A stretch of 64,000 nt of DNA from Hyphomicrobiales bacterium (lineage in GTDB: Bacteria > Pseudomonadota > Alphaproteobacteria > Rhizobiales > Rhizobiaceae). Both the position numbers and the translations under genes were made by a program. Location of the stretch: positions 44,341-108,340 of the forward strand of contig UEHQ01000029.1 in NCBI GenBank assembly GCA_900489925.1, read 5' to 3'. The notes beneath the pieces are model-generated. The model was not told where the DNA came from, did no database searches, and worked only from the letters and a program-made list of their open reading frames with translations. Shown here in pieces: positions 1 to 8,240 of the stretch (position 1 is the first letter of the stretch; every line of letters begins with the position of its first letter).

Positions 1-1
1 C

Positions 2-697
2 GGCGAAGGACTGATCGAGACGGCATCCGATCCTGATGACATGCGAAGCCAGATCATCAGTGTCACCGATAAGGGACGCGATCAATTTCAGGAGCTTGGA
101 AGGCGCTCGAATGTCCAGATCGCCGAGCGCTTCGACACGCTTGCGGCGGGGGCACCGCAAAGCATCGTCACCGCCATGACCACGATCCGCGCACTGCTGG
201 AACCGAACGCCGCGCCGCCGGCGGCGATCCTCCGTCCACACCGCGCCGGCGACATGGGCTGGATCGTACAGAGCCAGGCGAAAGCCTACACGGAGGAATA
301 CGGCTGGGACATGCGCTTCGAAGGACTGGTTGCGGACGTGGCCGGCAAGTTTCTGACCAACTTCAATCCGGCCATGGAATATTGCTGGATCGCCGAGCGC
401 GCTGGCGTCAACATCGGCTCTGTCCTGATCGCCAACGGCGGCGACGGCATCGCCAAGCTTCGGCTGCTCTATGTCGACAAGGCAGCGCGCGGCCTTGGGC
501 TTGGCAAGACGCTGGTCGATGAATGCATTCGCTTCGCCAAGGCAAGGCAATATCGCCAGCTATCGCTGTGGACGAACGACATCCTCCACGCGGCCCGCGG
601 CATCTACGTCAAGGCAGGCTTCCGCCTTGTCTCCGAAGAGAGACATTGCATGTTCGGCCGCGAGGAAAACGGCCAGACCTGGGTTCTGGATCTGTAA
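2..697 (+). CDS. MarR-GNAT fusion regulator/acetyltransferase, 5' end outside window
   Basis: The reading frame is open from base 2, so the gene enters from the left and only its last 231 residues are seen. The first 18 or so residues (GLIE, then MRSQIISVTDKGR) are the wing of a MarR winged helix, which ends in the usual S-V-T-D-x-G-R. From about residue 80 a GNAT acetyltransferase domain follows, with the acetyl-CoA loop ARGLGLGKTL and the late strand YVKAGFRLVSEE. MarR-GNAT proteins are known in rhizobia as stand-alone regulators with an N-acetyltransferase half whose substrate is usually unknown. The ATG at 41 lies inside the wing and is not the real start. No partner gene is visible to the left. 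Confidence 0.85.
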   Translation, partial: GEGLIETASDPDDMRSQIISVTDKGRDQFQELGRRSNVQIAERFDTLAAGAPQSIVTAMTTIRALLEPNAAPPAAILRPHRAGDMGWIVQSQAKAYTEEYGWDMRFEGLVADVAGKFLTNFNPAMEYCWIAERAGVNIGSVLIANGGDGIAKLRLLYVDKAARGLGLGKTLVDECIRFAKARQYRQLSLWTNDILHAARGIYVKAGFRLVSEERHCMFGREENGQTWVLDL

Positions 698-758
698 TCC
701 GCACTCGGCTCGAAAGCTTCGCTTGATTTGGAAACGAACATTCCCTAATTAAGTCGTC

Positions 759-1376
759 ATGACGACCGAAACTCTTGAATCAAAGAACCGAGCACGTGGC
801 CGCCCGCGCGAATTCGATGCGGATGCCGCGCTGGACAAGGCGCTTGCCGTCTTTTCCGAGCGCGGCTACCACGCCGCCTCCATCAGCGAACTGACCGAAG
901 CGATGGAACTCGCCTCCGGCAGCGTCTACAAGGCGTTCAAGGACAAGCGTGGCATCTTTCTTGCCGCCTTCGATCGCTACCGAAAGGTCCGGCGCAGCAT
1001 CCTCGATGCGCGATTGGCAACGGTTGAGACTGGCCGCGAGAAGGTCCGCGAAGTCCTTGCCTACTATGCCGCCTCCTCCCATGGCGAATCCGGCCGGCGC
1101 GGATGCCTTGTCGTAGGCAGCGCCAACGAACTGGCGATTTTCGATGAGGAAGCTGCCGAACGTGTCGCTGCGGCCTTTGATGCCAATGAAAAACTGATCC
1201 TGGATCTTGTTTGGCTCGGCCAGGCGGACGGCTCGATTTCCTTAGCCATCGACAGCGAGACGACCGCCCGCGCGCTACTGTGCCTGACGAAAGGCATGCG
1301 CGTCGTCGGAAAGACCGGGCGCACCGAGAACGACATGGCAAATGTTGCCGAGGCAGCCATGAGGCTTCTGGGGTGA
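759..1376 (+). CDS. TetR/AcrR family transcriptional repressor
   Basis: This 205-residue protein has an N-terminal TetR helix-turn-helix at about residues 20-66 (ALAVFSERGYHAASI, then SGSVYKAFKDKRGIF) and a helical ligand-binding C-terminal half. It lies 74 bases upstream of an MFS exporter on the same strand, the common layout of a local repressor that controls a drug or metabolite pump. The ligand cannot be told from sequence. The start ATG follows the weakly AT-rich gap after the MarR-GNAT gene. Confidence 0.88.
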   Translation: MTTETLESKNRARGRPREFDADAALDKALAVFSERGYHAASISELTEAMELASGSVYKAFKDKRGIFLAAFDRYRKVRRSILDARLATVETGREKVREVLAYYAASSHGESGRRGCLVVGSANELAIFDEEAAERVAAAFDANEKLILDLVWLGQADGSISLAIDSETTARALLCLTKGMRVVGKTGRTENDMANVAEAAMRLLG

Positions 1377-1450
1377 CCATTTCATCACGCGAGCGCCCCC
1401 TCCCGCTCGCCGACACACCGACAATCTGATCCTCCCATCGGAGTCCTAGC

Positions 1451-2668
1451 ATGAGCCTATCTGCCACAACGCGCGAAGCCGTCACCCCCCAGTCGATTTC
1501 GCCCCTGATGACATTCCTGTTTGCCGCGGCCTGCGGCCTGGTTGCCGCCAACCTCTACTATGGCCAGCCGCTCGCAGGCCCGATCAGCGCCTCGCTCGGC
1601 TTCAGCCCGGCGGCAACGGGGTTGATCGTGACCCTGACGCAGATCGGCTATGGCCTCGGCCTGTTGCTTATCGTCCCGCTCGGCGACCTTCTGGAAAACC
1701 GCAAACTCGTCCTGACGCTGATCGCCGTCTCCGCACTGGCTCTCGTCGGTGCGGGATTGGCGTCGACGCCGATGATGTTTCTTGCCGCTTCGCTTTGCAT
1801 CGGCCTGGCATCGGTTGCTGTGCAGGTACTTGTTCCCTTCGCGGCCAACATGGCGCCCGACGCCACGCGCGGCAGGGTCGTCGGCAACGTCATGAGCGGC
1901 CTTCTCTGTGGCATCATGCTTGCGCGCCCCTTCGCGAGCTTCCTGGCCGAAGCGACCTCCTGGCACACGGTCTACTTCGCAACGGCAGCGATCATGGTCC
2001 TGCTGGTAGCGATCCTGCGCGTCAAACTGCCGGTTCGCGTTCCCCACACCAAGCTGAGCTATGGCGAGCTGCTTGCCTCAATGGCTCACCTCGCCCTCCA
2101 CTCCCGAGTCTTGCAGCGCCGCGCGCTCTATCAAGCCGGGATGTTCGGCGCCTTCAGCCTGTTCTGGACGACGACGCCGCTGCTTCTGGCCGGCCCGGAG
2201 TTCGGTCTGTCTCAGAACGGGATTGCGCTGTTTGCCCTGGCCGGCGCCGCCGGCGCCATCGCCTCGCCGATCGCCGGACGTCTTGCCGATCGTGGCCTGA
2301 CGAAGATTGCCTCGGCCCTCGCCATGCTGCTCGGAATGACCGCGTTCCTCATCGGCCACTTTGCCGCCGATGGTTCGATGGCAGCCCTGCTTCTGCTCAC
2401 GGCTGCAGCAATCCTGCTGGACTTCGGCGTCACCACCAATCTCGTTGTCGGTCAGAGAGCGATCTACGCAATCAGCCCCGAACACCGAAGCCGCCTCAAT
2501 GGGCTCTTCATGGCGACGTTCTTTGCCGGAGGCGCCTTCGGCTCGGCGATCGGCGGCTGGGCGTTCGCCACTGGCGGCTGGGCAATGACGGCCTGGATCG
2601 GCCTGTGCTTCCCCACCTTCGCCTTCCTGCTGTTTCTGACGGAAGGCCGCCAGCTGAAGGCGGCTTAG
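1451..2668 (+). CDS. MFS transporter, DHA1-like efflux permease
   Basis: The product has 405 residues and about 12 hydrophobic segments. The loop after segment 2 reads PLGDLLENRK and the loop in the second half GRLADRGL, both versions of the MFS motif A, and N-terminal NLYYGQPL is typical of the YnfM/AraJ-type drug:H+ antiporter group. It follows a TetR gene and is probably repressed by it. A ribosome binding site (GGAG at 1440) precedes the ATG. The last four bases overlap the end of the convergent HxlR gene. Export of a toxic compound is inferred; the substrate is unknown. Confidence 0.85.
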   Translation: MSLSATTREAVTPQSISPLMTFLFAAACGLVAANLYYGQPLAGPISASLGFSPAATGLIVTLTQIGYGLGLLLIVPLGDLLENRKLVLTLIAVSALALVGAGLASTPMMFLAASLCIGLASVAVQVLVPFAANMAPDATRGRVVGNVMSGLLCGIMLARPFASFLAEATSWHTVYFATAAIMVLLVAILRVKLPVRVPHTKLSYGELLASMAHLALHSRVLQRRALYQAGMFGAFSLFWTTTPLLLAGPEFGLSQNGIALFALAGAAGAIASPIAGRLADRGLTKIASALAMLLGMTAFLIGHFAADGSMAALLLLTAAAILLDFGVTTNLVVGQRAIYAISPEHRSRLNGLFMATFFAGGAFGSAIGGWAFATGGWAMTAWIGLCFPTFAFLLFLTEGRQLKAA

Positions 2669-3084
2669 GCTTCAGCTGAATCGAAGCGCAGACGCGCGGA
2701 GCGAACCGCATCATGGTTCGCCTCCGCCCAGTTCAGCAACAGGGCCAGCGTTCCATACAGCGATCGACCGAGATCCGTCAGGCGATACTCGACGCTCGGC
2801 GGCTTGGTTGGAAACACCTCACGCTCGACGTAACCGTCACGCTGCAGATCGCGCAGCGTCTGTGTCAGCATCCGCTGCGAAATATCCGGGATCATCCGTC
2901 GCAGCTCGCCAAAACGATAGGGGCGCTGCGACAGCGCCTCCAGCATCAGCGTCGACCACTTCCCGCCAATCTGCTGCATCATGTCCCTTACGGGGCAGTT
3001 GTTGAAGTCGAGCGCGCTCAGGTCGACCTCACGCCGGATCCTTGCCTCGGACTTGCTCTTCAGATTGACGACTGCGCCACCCAT
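2665..3084 (-). CDS. HxlR family transcriptional regulator (YtfH/QorR type)
   Basis: A 139-residue winged-helix protein of the HxlR family: CPVRDMMQQIGGKWSTLML opens the domain, RMIPDISQRMLTQTLRDL is the recognition region and VEYRLTDLG the wing. Cys30 just before the first helix is in the place of the redox cysteine of family members such as YodB and QorR. The gene is divergent from a QorB-like quinone reductase, as E. coli ytfH is from ytfG, so a quinone- or thiol-stress switch over that gene is the natural reading. Its 3' end overlaps the MFS gene by four bases. Confidence 0.87.
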   Translation of the reverse strand: MGGAVVNLKSKSEARIRREVDLSALDFNNCPVRDMMQQIGGKWSTLMLEALSQRPYRFGELRRMIPDISQRMLTQTLRDLQRDGYVEREVFPTKPPSVEYRLTDLGRSLYGTLALLLNWAEANHDAVRSARLRFDSAEA

Positions 3085-3203
3085 GCGTGGTTCCCTTTTG
3101 GTAACGTATGGCCCAAAAACTGCCTGCTTTACAGCGTCGCGTCAATTCCTATTCTAGTGCTAGTCTCTTTTTGAGACCACAAAGCGAACCTAGAGGCAAT
3201 CAC
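3085..3203. promoter_or_regulatory. Divergent control region of the HxlR gene and the QorB-like gene
   Basis: This 119-base gap separates two divergent starts. It holds an inverted repeat GTCTC-TTTTT-GAGAC at 3163-3177 and, just before it, the near-palindrome CTAGTGCTAG. HxlR proteins are dimers that bind such dyads close to the promoter, so this is the best operator candidate. No experiment supports it. Confidence 0.4.
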
Positions 3204-4091
3204 ATGAGCGACACCATTCTCGTTACCGGCGCAGCCGGCCAGCTCGGCCAGCGTGTCATCCACCACCTGCTCGAAACCTACAAGGTTCCGGCGGCCAAAC
3301 TCGTCGCCGCCACGCGCGATCCCGCCAAGCTTGCGGACCTTGCCGCCAAGGGCGTCGCCACCCGCAAGGCGGACTTCGACGACGCAGCAACGCTTGAAGC
3401 GGCATTCCAGGGTGTCGACCGGCTGCTGATCATCAGCACAGACGCACTTGCTGTACCGGGTCAGCGCCTGAAGCAGCACACGGCCGCCGTGAGCGCCGCC
3501 GTCAAGGCCGGCGTAAAGCACATCGCCTACACCTCGATGCCGTCGCCGGACAAGTCGCTGGTGACCTTTGCTCCGGACCACCTGGGAACAGAGAACGCGA
3601 TCAAGGCAAGCGGCCTAGCCTACACGATCCTTCGCGACGCATGGTACATGGACAACTACCTGCATGGCATGCCGCACAATCTGCAGTCCGGCACGTGGTA
3701 CACGTCCAGCGGTGACGGCAAGGTACCAAACATTTCTCGTGAAGATTGCGCGCTTGCGATTGCAGCAGCCCTGGCGTCGGGCTCCAGCGACAGCGCCACC
3801 TATACGCTGACGGGCTCGGAATCGCTCAACGCCAACCAGATCGCAGCCATCGTCGCCGAGGCTGCCGGCAAGCCACTTGCGGCTGTGGCGGTCACCGACG
3901 AACAGCTTGGACAGGGCATGCGCGGCGCAGGTCTTCCCGATTTCGTCGCCGATATGCTGGTATCCGCCGATGCCAACATCCGTGCCGGCAACTTCGACCT
4001 TGTGACCAGCGACTTCACCAAGCTCACGGGCAAGCAACCCGAAACGCTGAAGGCCTTCTTCGTGGCGCACAAGGCCGCCCTGATCGCCTGA
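3204..4091 (+). CDS. NmrA/SDR-type NAD(P)H:quinone oxidoreductase, QorB (YtfG)-like
   Basis: The 295-residue product is an atypical short-chain reductase of the NmrA group. The dinucleotide-binding motif VTGAAGQLGQRVI is at residues 6-18. DFDDAATLEAAFQGVDRLLII and a late substrate-binding half follow, with no classical YxxxK pair, as in QorB. The start at 3204 is chosen because TAGAGG precedes it and the GxxGxxG motif lies a few residues later; the in-frame start 96 bases upstream would place 32 unrelated residues in front. It is divergent from an HxlR regulator, so induction by quinone or electrophile stress is likely. Confidence 0.82.
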   Translation: MSDTILVTGAAGQLGQRVIHHLLETYKVPAAKLVAATRDPAKLADLAAKGVATRKADFDDAATLEAAFQGVDRLLIISTDALAVPGQRLKQHTAAVSAAVKAGVKHIAYTSMPSPDKSLVTFAPDHLGTENAIKASGLAYTILRDAWYMDNYLHGMPHNLQSGTWYTSSGDGKVPNISREDCALAIAAALASGSSDSATYTLTGSESLNANQIAAIVAEAAGKPLAAVAVTDEQLGQGMRGAGLPDFVADMLVSADANIRAGNFDLVTSDFTKLTGKQPETLKAFFVAHKAALIA

Positions 4092-4100
4092 TTTTTGACA

Positions 4101-4130
4101 GCGCCCGCCCTGCACAGCATGGGCGGGCGT
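4101..4130. terminator. Hairpin between convergent qorB-like gene and pdxJ
   Basis: GCCCGCCC (4103-4110) and GGGCGGGC (4121-4128) form a perfect 8-bp stem with a 10-base loop between the two convergent stop codons. The minus-strand copy is followed by a short T-containing stretch only, so termination strength is uncertain. Confidence 0.5.
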
Positions 4131-4140
4131 TGACCCTATG

Positions 4141-4893
4141 CTAGATCTTCTGTCCGCAGGCTCGGCAGAAGCGCCGCACCGTTTCGGCCATGCCATATTC
4201 GAGTGCATCGGCGGTCAAACCGTGACCGATCGACACTTCGGCAAGCTTCGGAATGCGCTTCACAAGCGGCGGAAGATTGGCAACTGTCAGATCGTGCCCG
4301 GCATTGACGCCCAATCCAAGCGCAAGTGCCGCATCCGCGGTCTTCCCAAGCGCTTCGAGGATCGGCCCAGCCCGCTCCGGCGCGTCGTAGCAGCCGCCAT
4401 AGGGTCCGGTGTAGAGTTCGATTCGGTCCGCGCCCACCGCCTTGGCAATCGCCACGGCCTCGGCGTCGCCGTCGCCATCGGCAAACAGCGACACGCGGGT
4501 TCCTGTCTTCTTCAGGCGCGCGATGACATCGGTCAGCAGATCGCGATGCTTGCGGAAATCCCAACCGTGGTCGGAGGTCGCCTGTGACGGATCGTCAGGC
4601 ACCAGCGTCACCTGTTCCGGTGCGGCACTGGCGCAGAGTTCCAGAAACTCCTCCGTCGGATATCCCTCGATGTTGAATTCGGCATTTGGGAACTCGTCAT
4701 CGATCAGGTTGCGAATTACAGGCAGATCGGAGAAGCGGATATGCCGCTGGTCCGGCCGTGGATGCACCGTCAAGCCGCTTGCCCCTGCCTTCAACGCTAT
4801 TCGCCCGAGATGCTCGACACTCGGCCAAGGAAGGTCGCGGCGATTGCGCAGCATGGCGACGGCATTGAGATTCACGGAAAGGGTTGTCGGCAT
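4141..4893 (-). CDS. pdxJ: Pyridoxine 5'-phosphate synthase
   Basis: PdxJ condenses 3-amino-1-hydroxyacetone 1-phosphate with deoxyxylulose 5-phosphate, the last ring-forming step of DXP-dependent vitamin B6 synthesis in the cytosol. The 250-residue length is normal. Recognisable segments are LSVNLNAVAMLRNRR at the N-terminus, TVHPRPDQRHI, FNIEGYPTEEF, RVSLFADGD, IELYTGPYGG and GHGLTADAL, together outlining the TIM barrel and its phosphate sites. The ATG at 4893 is preferred over the ATG four codons upstream because the family starts M-x-x-x-LSVN and GGA lies at the right distance. The gene stands alone. A near-palindrome at 4959-4982 lies upstream of it. Confidence 0.96.
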   Translation of the reverse strand: MPTTLSVNLNAVAMLRNRRDLPWPSVEHLGRIALKAGASGLTVHPRPDQRHIRFSDLPVIRNLIDDEFPNAEFNIEGYPTEEFLELCASAAPEQVTLVPDDPSQATSDHGWDFRKHRDLLTDVIARLKKTGTRVSLFADGDGDAEAVAIAKAVGADRIELYTGPYGGCYDAPERAGPILEALGKTADAALALGLGVNAGHDLTVANLPPLVKRIPKLAEVSIGHGLTADALEYGMAETVRRFCRACGQKI

Positions 4894-5322
4894 TGGTGTT
4901 TCCATTGAAGCGATGGCTGCACCGCTTTTAAGCCAATGCAACGCTCGGGGCCAACGAGATTCATGCATGAGTGCATGTGAATTTCTGATGACCGGGCGCA
5001 AACGTCCCCGACGCGACGGATGGAAGTAGTATCCGTTCGATTTTCGGAGATTAAACGATTAAAATACAAACACCTGCGCAACCAAAGCAAACATTCCGGC
5101 ACGGACTGCAATCAGCCGATTACATTGCCATCCAAATTAGAAGTCACTATTTTTAAGACTAACAAAAGGTATCCGGCACGGGTAATCTGAACACAATGCA
5201 ACAGAGAAATACGCGACCGTTGCTTCGAAGAACAAAATAGTACGCCTAGAGGAAAACCCCACTCGACCGCGTTCCTTTCGTCGCAGTGTGTGAGCTGCAC
5301 GAAGTGCACAACAGGAGGGTTC
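4894..5322. other. Gene-free stretch between pdxJ and the MerR-LuxR gene
   Basis: No convincing coding region is seen in these 429 bases; the open frames near 5112-5364 lack ribosome sites and family features. An imperfect palindrome at 4959-4982 (ATTCATGCA, TGAG, TGCATGTGAAT) could be an operator for pdxJ. The part from 5040 to 5240 is clearly more AT-rich and probably carries the promoters of both divergent genes. Confidence 0.45.
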
Positions 5323-6018
5323 ATGGCAGACAGTTTCAAGCAGACGCTTACTCAGGGGTCGCAAGGCGCTCCGCCGCGTCCTCGAGCAAAAATGCCGTTT
5401 CTGCCGTTCATTGCCCTGCCGCGGGAACTACCGCCGGGTCGCGTGCCGATCGCGGACATGGCAAATGCGTTTGGGGTGACGCACAGGACATTGCACTTCT
5501 ACGAGGAAAAGGGGCTGATTTCCTCGAGCAGGATCGGGCTGATGCGGGTCTACGACGCGTCCGAAGTCATGCAGATGGCCGTGATCAACGTCTGTCGTGA
5601 GACCGGCATGGCCGTCGCGGTCATCCAGGAACTGATGAACGAGCTTTGTGCGGTGGAATCACAGCACACCGCCGAAGCCGTGTTTCGCTCGGCACTTGCG
5701 GCCCGCAAGCGGGAACTGAGCGCGGAGATGTCAACACTACATCGCCAGCTGCAGCAGGTCGCCGAACTGCTGGATAGCAACTCGGAAGATGATGGTCCGC
5801 ACAACGACAATGCGGCCGAGCAGGCTCTGACCGATCAGGAGCTTCGCTGCCTTGCACTGATGGCCGAAGGGCTATCGACGCAAAAGATCGGACGCCACCT
5901 CGATCTCAACGAGGGCGAAGCAAAGTCCATCGAAGCATCGATCATCACCAAACTCCGGGCGAACAACCGGTTTCAGGCCATTACCAAGGCCGTTCTGCTC
6001 GGGGTGGTCCAAGTCTGA
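5323..6018 (+). CDS. MerR-LuxR fusion transcriptional regulator
   Basis: This 231-residue protein joins two DNA-binding domains. Residues 43-110 are a MerR-type domain (IADMANAFGVTHRTLHFYEEKG, then MRVYDASEVMQM), followed by a helical segment of about 50 residues rich in Glu, Arg and Gln that looks like a MerR dimerisation coil. Residues 168-229 are a LuxR/GerE-type helix-turn-helix (LTDQELRCLALMAEGLSTQKIG, then ITKLRANNRFQAITKAV). The start is fixed by a strong AGGAGGG eight bases upstream. No effector cysteines or ligand domain are visible. The gene stands alone, so its targets are unknown. Confidence 0.82.
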   Translation: MADSFKQTLTQGSQGAPPRPRAKMPFLPFIALPRELPPGRVPIADMANAFGVTHRTLHFYEEKGLISSSRIGLMRVYDASEVMQMAVINVCRETGMAVAVIQELMNELCAVESQHTAEAVFRSALAARKRELSAEMSTLHRQLQQVAELLDSNSEDDGPHNDNAAEQALTDQELRCLALMAEGLSTQKIGRHLDLNEGEAKSIEASIITKLRANNRFQAITKAVLLGVVQV

Positions 6019-6059
6019 CGTTCCGCAACCCTTGAAGCGGCCGCCACCGCATCAAACTC

Positions 6060-7187
6060 CTAGCGAACGATTGTCAGCGTTTCCGCTGCACGCGTGATGG
6101 CCGTATAGAGCCAGCGCTCCCGGGTGTCTCGAAACGCCCAGCTTTCATCGAACAGAACAACATTGTTCCATTGCGAACCCTGCGCCTTGTGCACGGTCAG
6201 CGCATAGCCATAGTCGAACTCGTCGTAGCGCTTGCGGGTATTCCACGGAATTTCCCCCTCGACATCCTCGAAGGCCTGCTTGAGCAGCTTGATCTTGGCT
6301 GCACCGCGATCCATGTCGTCGTCCTCGGGACGGATCAGCAAGTTGATGCCGGGCTTCGTCGTCTCCCGGGAGGAGGTCATTACCTGCCATAGCGAACCGT
6401 TGAGCAGTCCCTTCGCCGGGTCATTGCGCAGGCACACGAGCTTGTCGCCGGTCTGCGGATAGTCAGCCGTGAAGCCCTTCAACTCGCGCAGGCGCTGATT
6501 GTAGCGGCGGCGCGTCCGATTGGTTCCGACCAGAACCTGATCCGCATCCAGCACCAGTGACTGCGTCACGTCGTTCTTGGAAATCACCTTCGCGGTGCCA
6601 TAGTCGCCATGGGCGATCTCATTGCCCTCACGCACCTGCATCGCAAGCTTGATGATCGGGTTGTCGCGCGCCTGGCGGTGAATGTCGGTTAGCAGGTAGT
6701 CGGGATCCTGGTTGGTGAAGTAGCCGCCGCCGGAAACGGGCGGCAGCTGCCCGGGATCGCCGAGAACGAGGATCGGCGTACCGAAACTCATCAGGTCCTT
6801 GCCGAGCGCCTCGTCCACCATCGAGCATTCATCGACGATGATCAGCGCGGCTTTCGCAACCGGGCTCTGCCGGTTGATGGAAAACATCGGCGCGATCGAC
6901 GTCTTGCCCGTCTCTTCGTCCTCGACCGCCTCCTCGCCGCGAGGGCGATAGATCAAGGAATGAAGCGTCTTGGCATTGCTGGCGCCTCTGGAACGCAGGA
7001 CCTGCGCCGCTTTGCCGGTGAACGCCGCAAACAGCACATCGCCGTCGACATGTTCGGCGAAATGCCGCGCAAGCGTGGTCTTCCCCGTTCCGGCATAGCC
7101 GAACAGGCGGAAAATCGGTGACTTCCCCTCCTTCAGCCATTTGGAAACGGCCTTCAGGGCGTCATCTTGTTGCGGAGCGAATTGCAT
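6060..7187 (-). CDS. RecD/Pif1-like ATP-dependent DNA helicase
   Basis: The 375-residue product is a compact SF1 helicase: Walker A GYAGTGKTT near residue 30, Walker B IIVDECSMVD near 118, motif III GDPGQLPPV near 146, and a UvrD_C_2-type end with VHKAQGSQWNNVVLFDES and YTAITRA. It resembles RecD2-like proteins without their long N-terminal part. The ATG at 7187 is chosen; the longer frame would need a TTG start and adds 14 residues with no family likeness. A role in DNA repair or replication-fork processing is inferred from the family; no recB or recC is nearby. Confidence 0.82.
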   Translation of the reverse strand: MQFAPQQDDALKAVSKWLKEGKSPIFRLFGYAGTGKTTLARHFAEHVDGDVLFAAFTGKAAQVLRSRGASNAKTLHSLIYRPRGEEAVEDEETGKTSIAPMFSINRQSPVAKAALIIVDECSMVDEALGKDLMSFGTPILVLGDPGQLPPVSGGGYFTNQDPDYLLTDIHRQARDNPIIKLAMQVREGNEIAHGDYGTAKVISKNDVTQSLVLDADQVLVGTNRTRRRYNQRLRELKGFTADYPQTGDKLVCLRNDPAKGLLNGSLWQVMTSSRETTKPGINLLIRPEDDDMDRGAAKIKLLKQAFEDVEGEIPWNTRKRYDEFDYGYALTVHKAQGSQWNNVVLFDESWAFRDTRERWLYTAITRAAETLTIVR

Positions 7188-7322
7188 GGTCAGCGACTTG
7201 GCAGGATTCGCTTGGGATAGGCAACTCAAAAACTCCCGAGATGCCGGGAATAAAATGGCCCTCGCCCGTGTCTCATGTCCGGCAACGCAAGAAAGCCTGC
7301 CCTAACGTGTGAGGAGAAAACC

Positions 7323-7703
7323 ATGAAGTCCCTAACCACGCTGATCGTATTGGCTGCGCTGTCAGCCGCTGCAACGCCCGCTTTCGCCGACGCTCCGGTC
7401 AAGACCGTCGATTCCGCCAAGGGCAAGGTCCTGGCCGGCGAAAACGGCATGGCGCTCTACACCTTCAAGAAGGATACGATGGGCGTATCCAACTGCTACG
7501 ACGATTGCGCCAAGGCATGGCCTCCGCTGCTGGCAGTTGGCAATGTGAAGGCAGAAGGGGCATACTCGCTCATCGAACGCAAGGACGGGACCAGGCAATG
7601 GGCCAAGGATGGCATGCCGCTCTATTTCTGGGTCAAGGACAAGAAGATGGGCGATGTCACTGGTGATGGCTTCAAGGATGTTTGGGATGTTGCAAAGCCT
7701 TGA
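7323..7703 (+). CDS. Secreted COG4315-type repeat protein (Lipoprotein_15 family)
   Basis: A 126-residue exported protein with a signal peptide (residues 1-22, cleavage after AFA) and two copies of the short repeat seen in the predicted lipoprotein family COG4315: GMALYTFKKDTMGVSNCYDDCAKAWPP and later GMPLYFWVKDKKMGDVTGDG. The mature start lacks the lipobox cysteine, so it is probably soluble in the periplasm. GGAG at 7312 supports the start. It lies 21 bases upstream of an ECF sigma gene, and such proteins often share an operon with ECF sigma / anti-sigma pairs. Its biochemical role is unknown. Confidence 0.8.
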   Translation: MKSLTTLIVLAALSAAATPAFADAPVKTVDSAKGKVLAGENGMALYTFKKDTMGVSNCYDDCAKAWPPLLAVGNVKAEGAYSLIERKDGTRQWAKDGMPLYFWVKDKKMGDVTGDGFKDVWDVAKP

Positions 7704-7724
7704 GCGGCGGACGGGGCGACGCGC

Positions 7725-8240
7725 ATGAAGCCACCCGCTTCTGAAAGCTTCGAGGGCCAGGTCCTGGCCCTCCTCCCGTCGCTAAGGCGCTATTCCAGGA
7801 GCCTGACGCGCTCCGATAGCGACGGCGAAGACCTGCTGCAGGATTGTGTCGAAAAGGTCCTTGCCCGGCGCGGCCAGTGGCGTGGCCTCAACCTGCGCGG
7901 CTGGGTCCTGACGATCATGACGAACCTCTACCGCAACGGGCGTCGCAAGAACACCGCCAACGCATTTGTGGACATGGACGGGGCGGAGAACCTGGCAGCT
8001 GTGGAACAACCATCGGACCCGCTCGAGCGCTCCCGGCTGGAAGGCGCGTTGAACGCCCTGTCGGAGGAAAACCGGGCGGTGCTCATGCTCGTCGTCATGG
8101 AGGGCTACACCTACCAGCAGGTGGCCGACATGCTCGACATCCCGATCGGAACCGTCATGTCCCGCCTGTCGCGTGCCCGCCAGAAGATCGCGGAGCAATT
8201 GCGCGCGGACAATATCATTGCGCTTCGGAGACCGAAATGA
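7725..8240 (+). CDS. ECF sigma factor
   Basis: The 171-residue protein has sigma region 2 (LLPSLRRYSRSLTRSDSDGEDLLQDCVEKVL and WVLTIMTNLYRNGRRK) and region 4 (ALSEENRAVLMLVVMEGYTYQQVADMLDIPIGTVMSRLSRARQKI), with no region 1.1 or 3. The stop overlaps the start of the following anti-sigma gene (ATGA), so the two are translationally coupled. In rhizobia this type of ECF factor usually answers envelope or oxidative stress. The secreted protein upstream and the membrane anti-sigma downstream fit an envelope signal. No target promoter could be defined. Confidence 0.92.
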   Translation: MKPPASESFEGQVLALLPSLRRYSRSLTRSDSDGEDLLQDCVEKVLARRGQWRGLNLRGWVLTIMTNLYRNGRRKNTANAFVDMDGAENLAAVEQPSDPLERSRLEGALNALSEENRAVLMLVVMEGYTYQQVADMLDIPIGTVMSRLSRARQKIAEQLRADNIIALRRPK

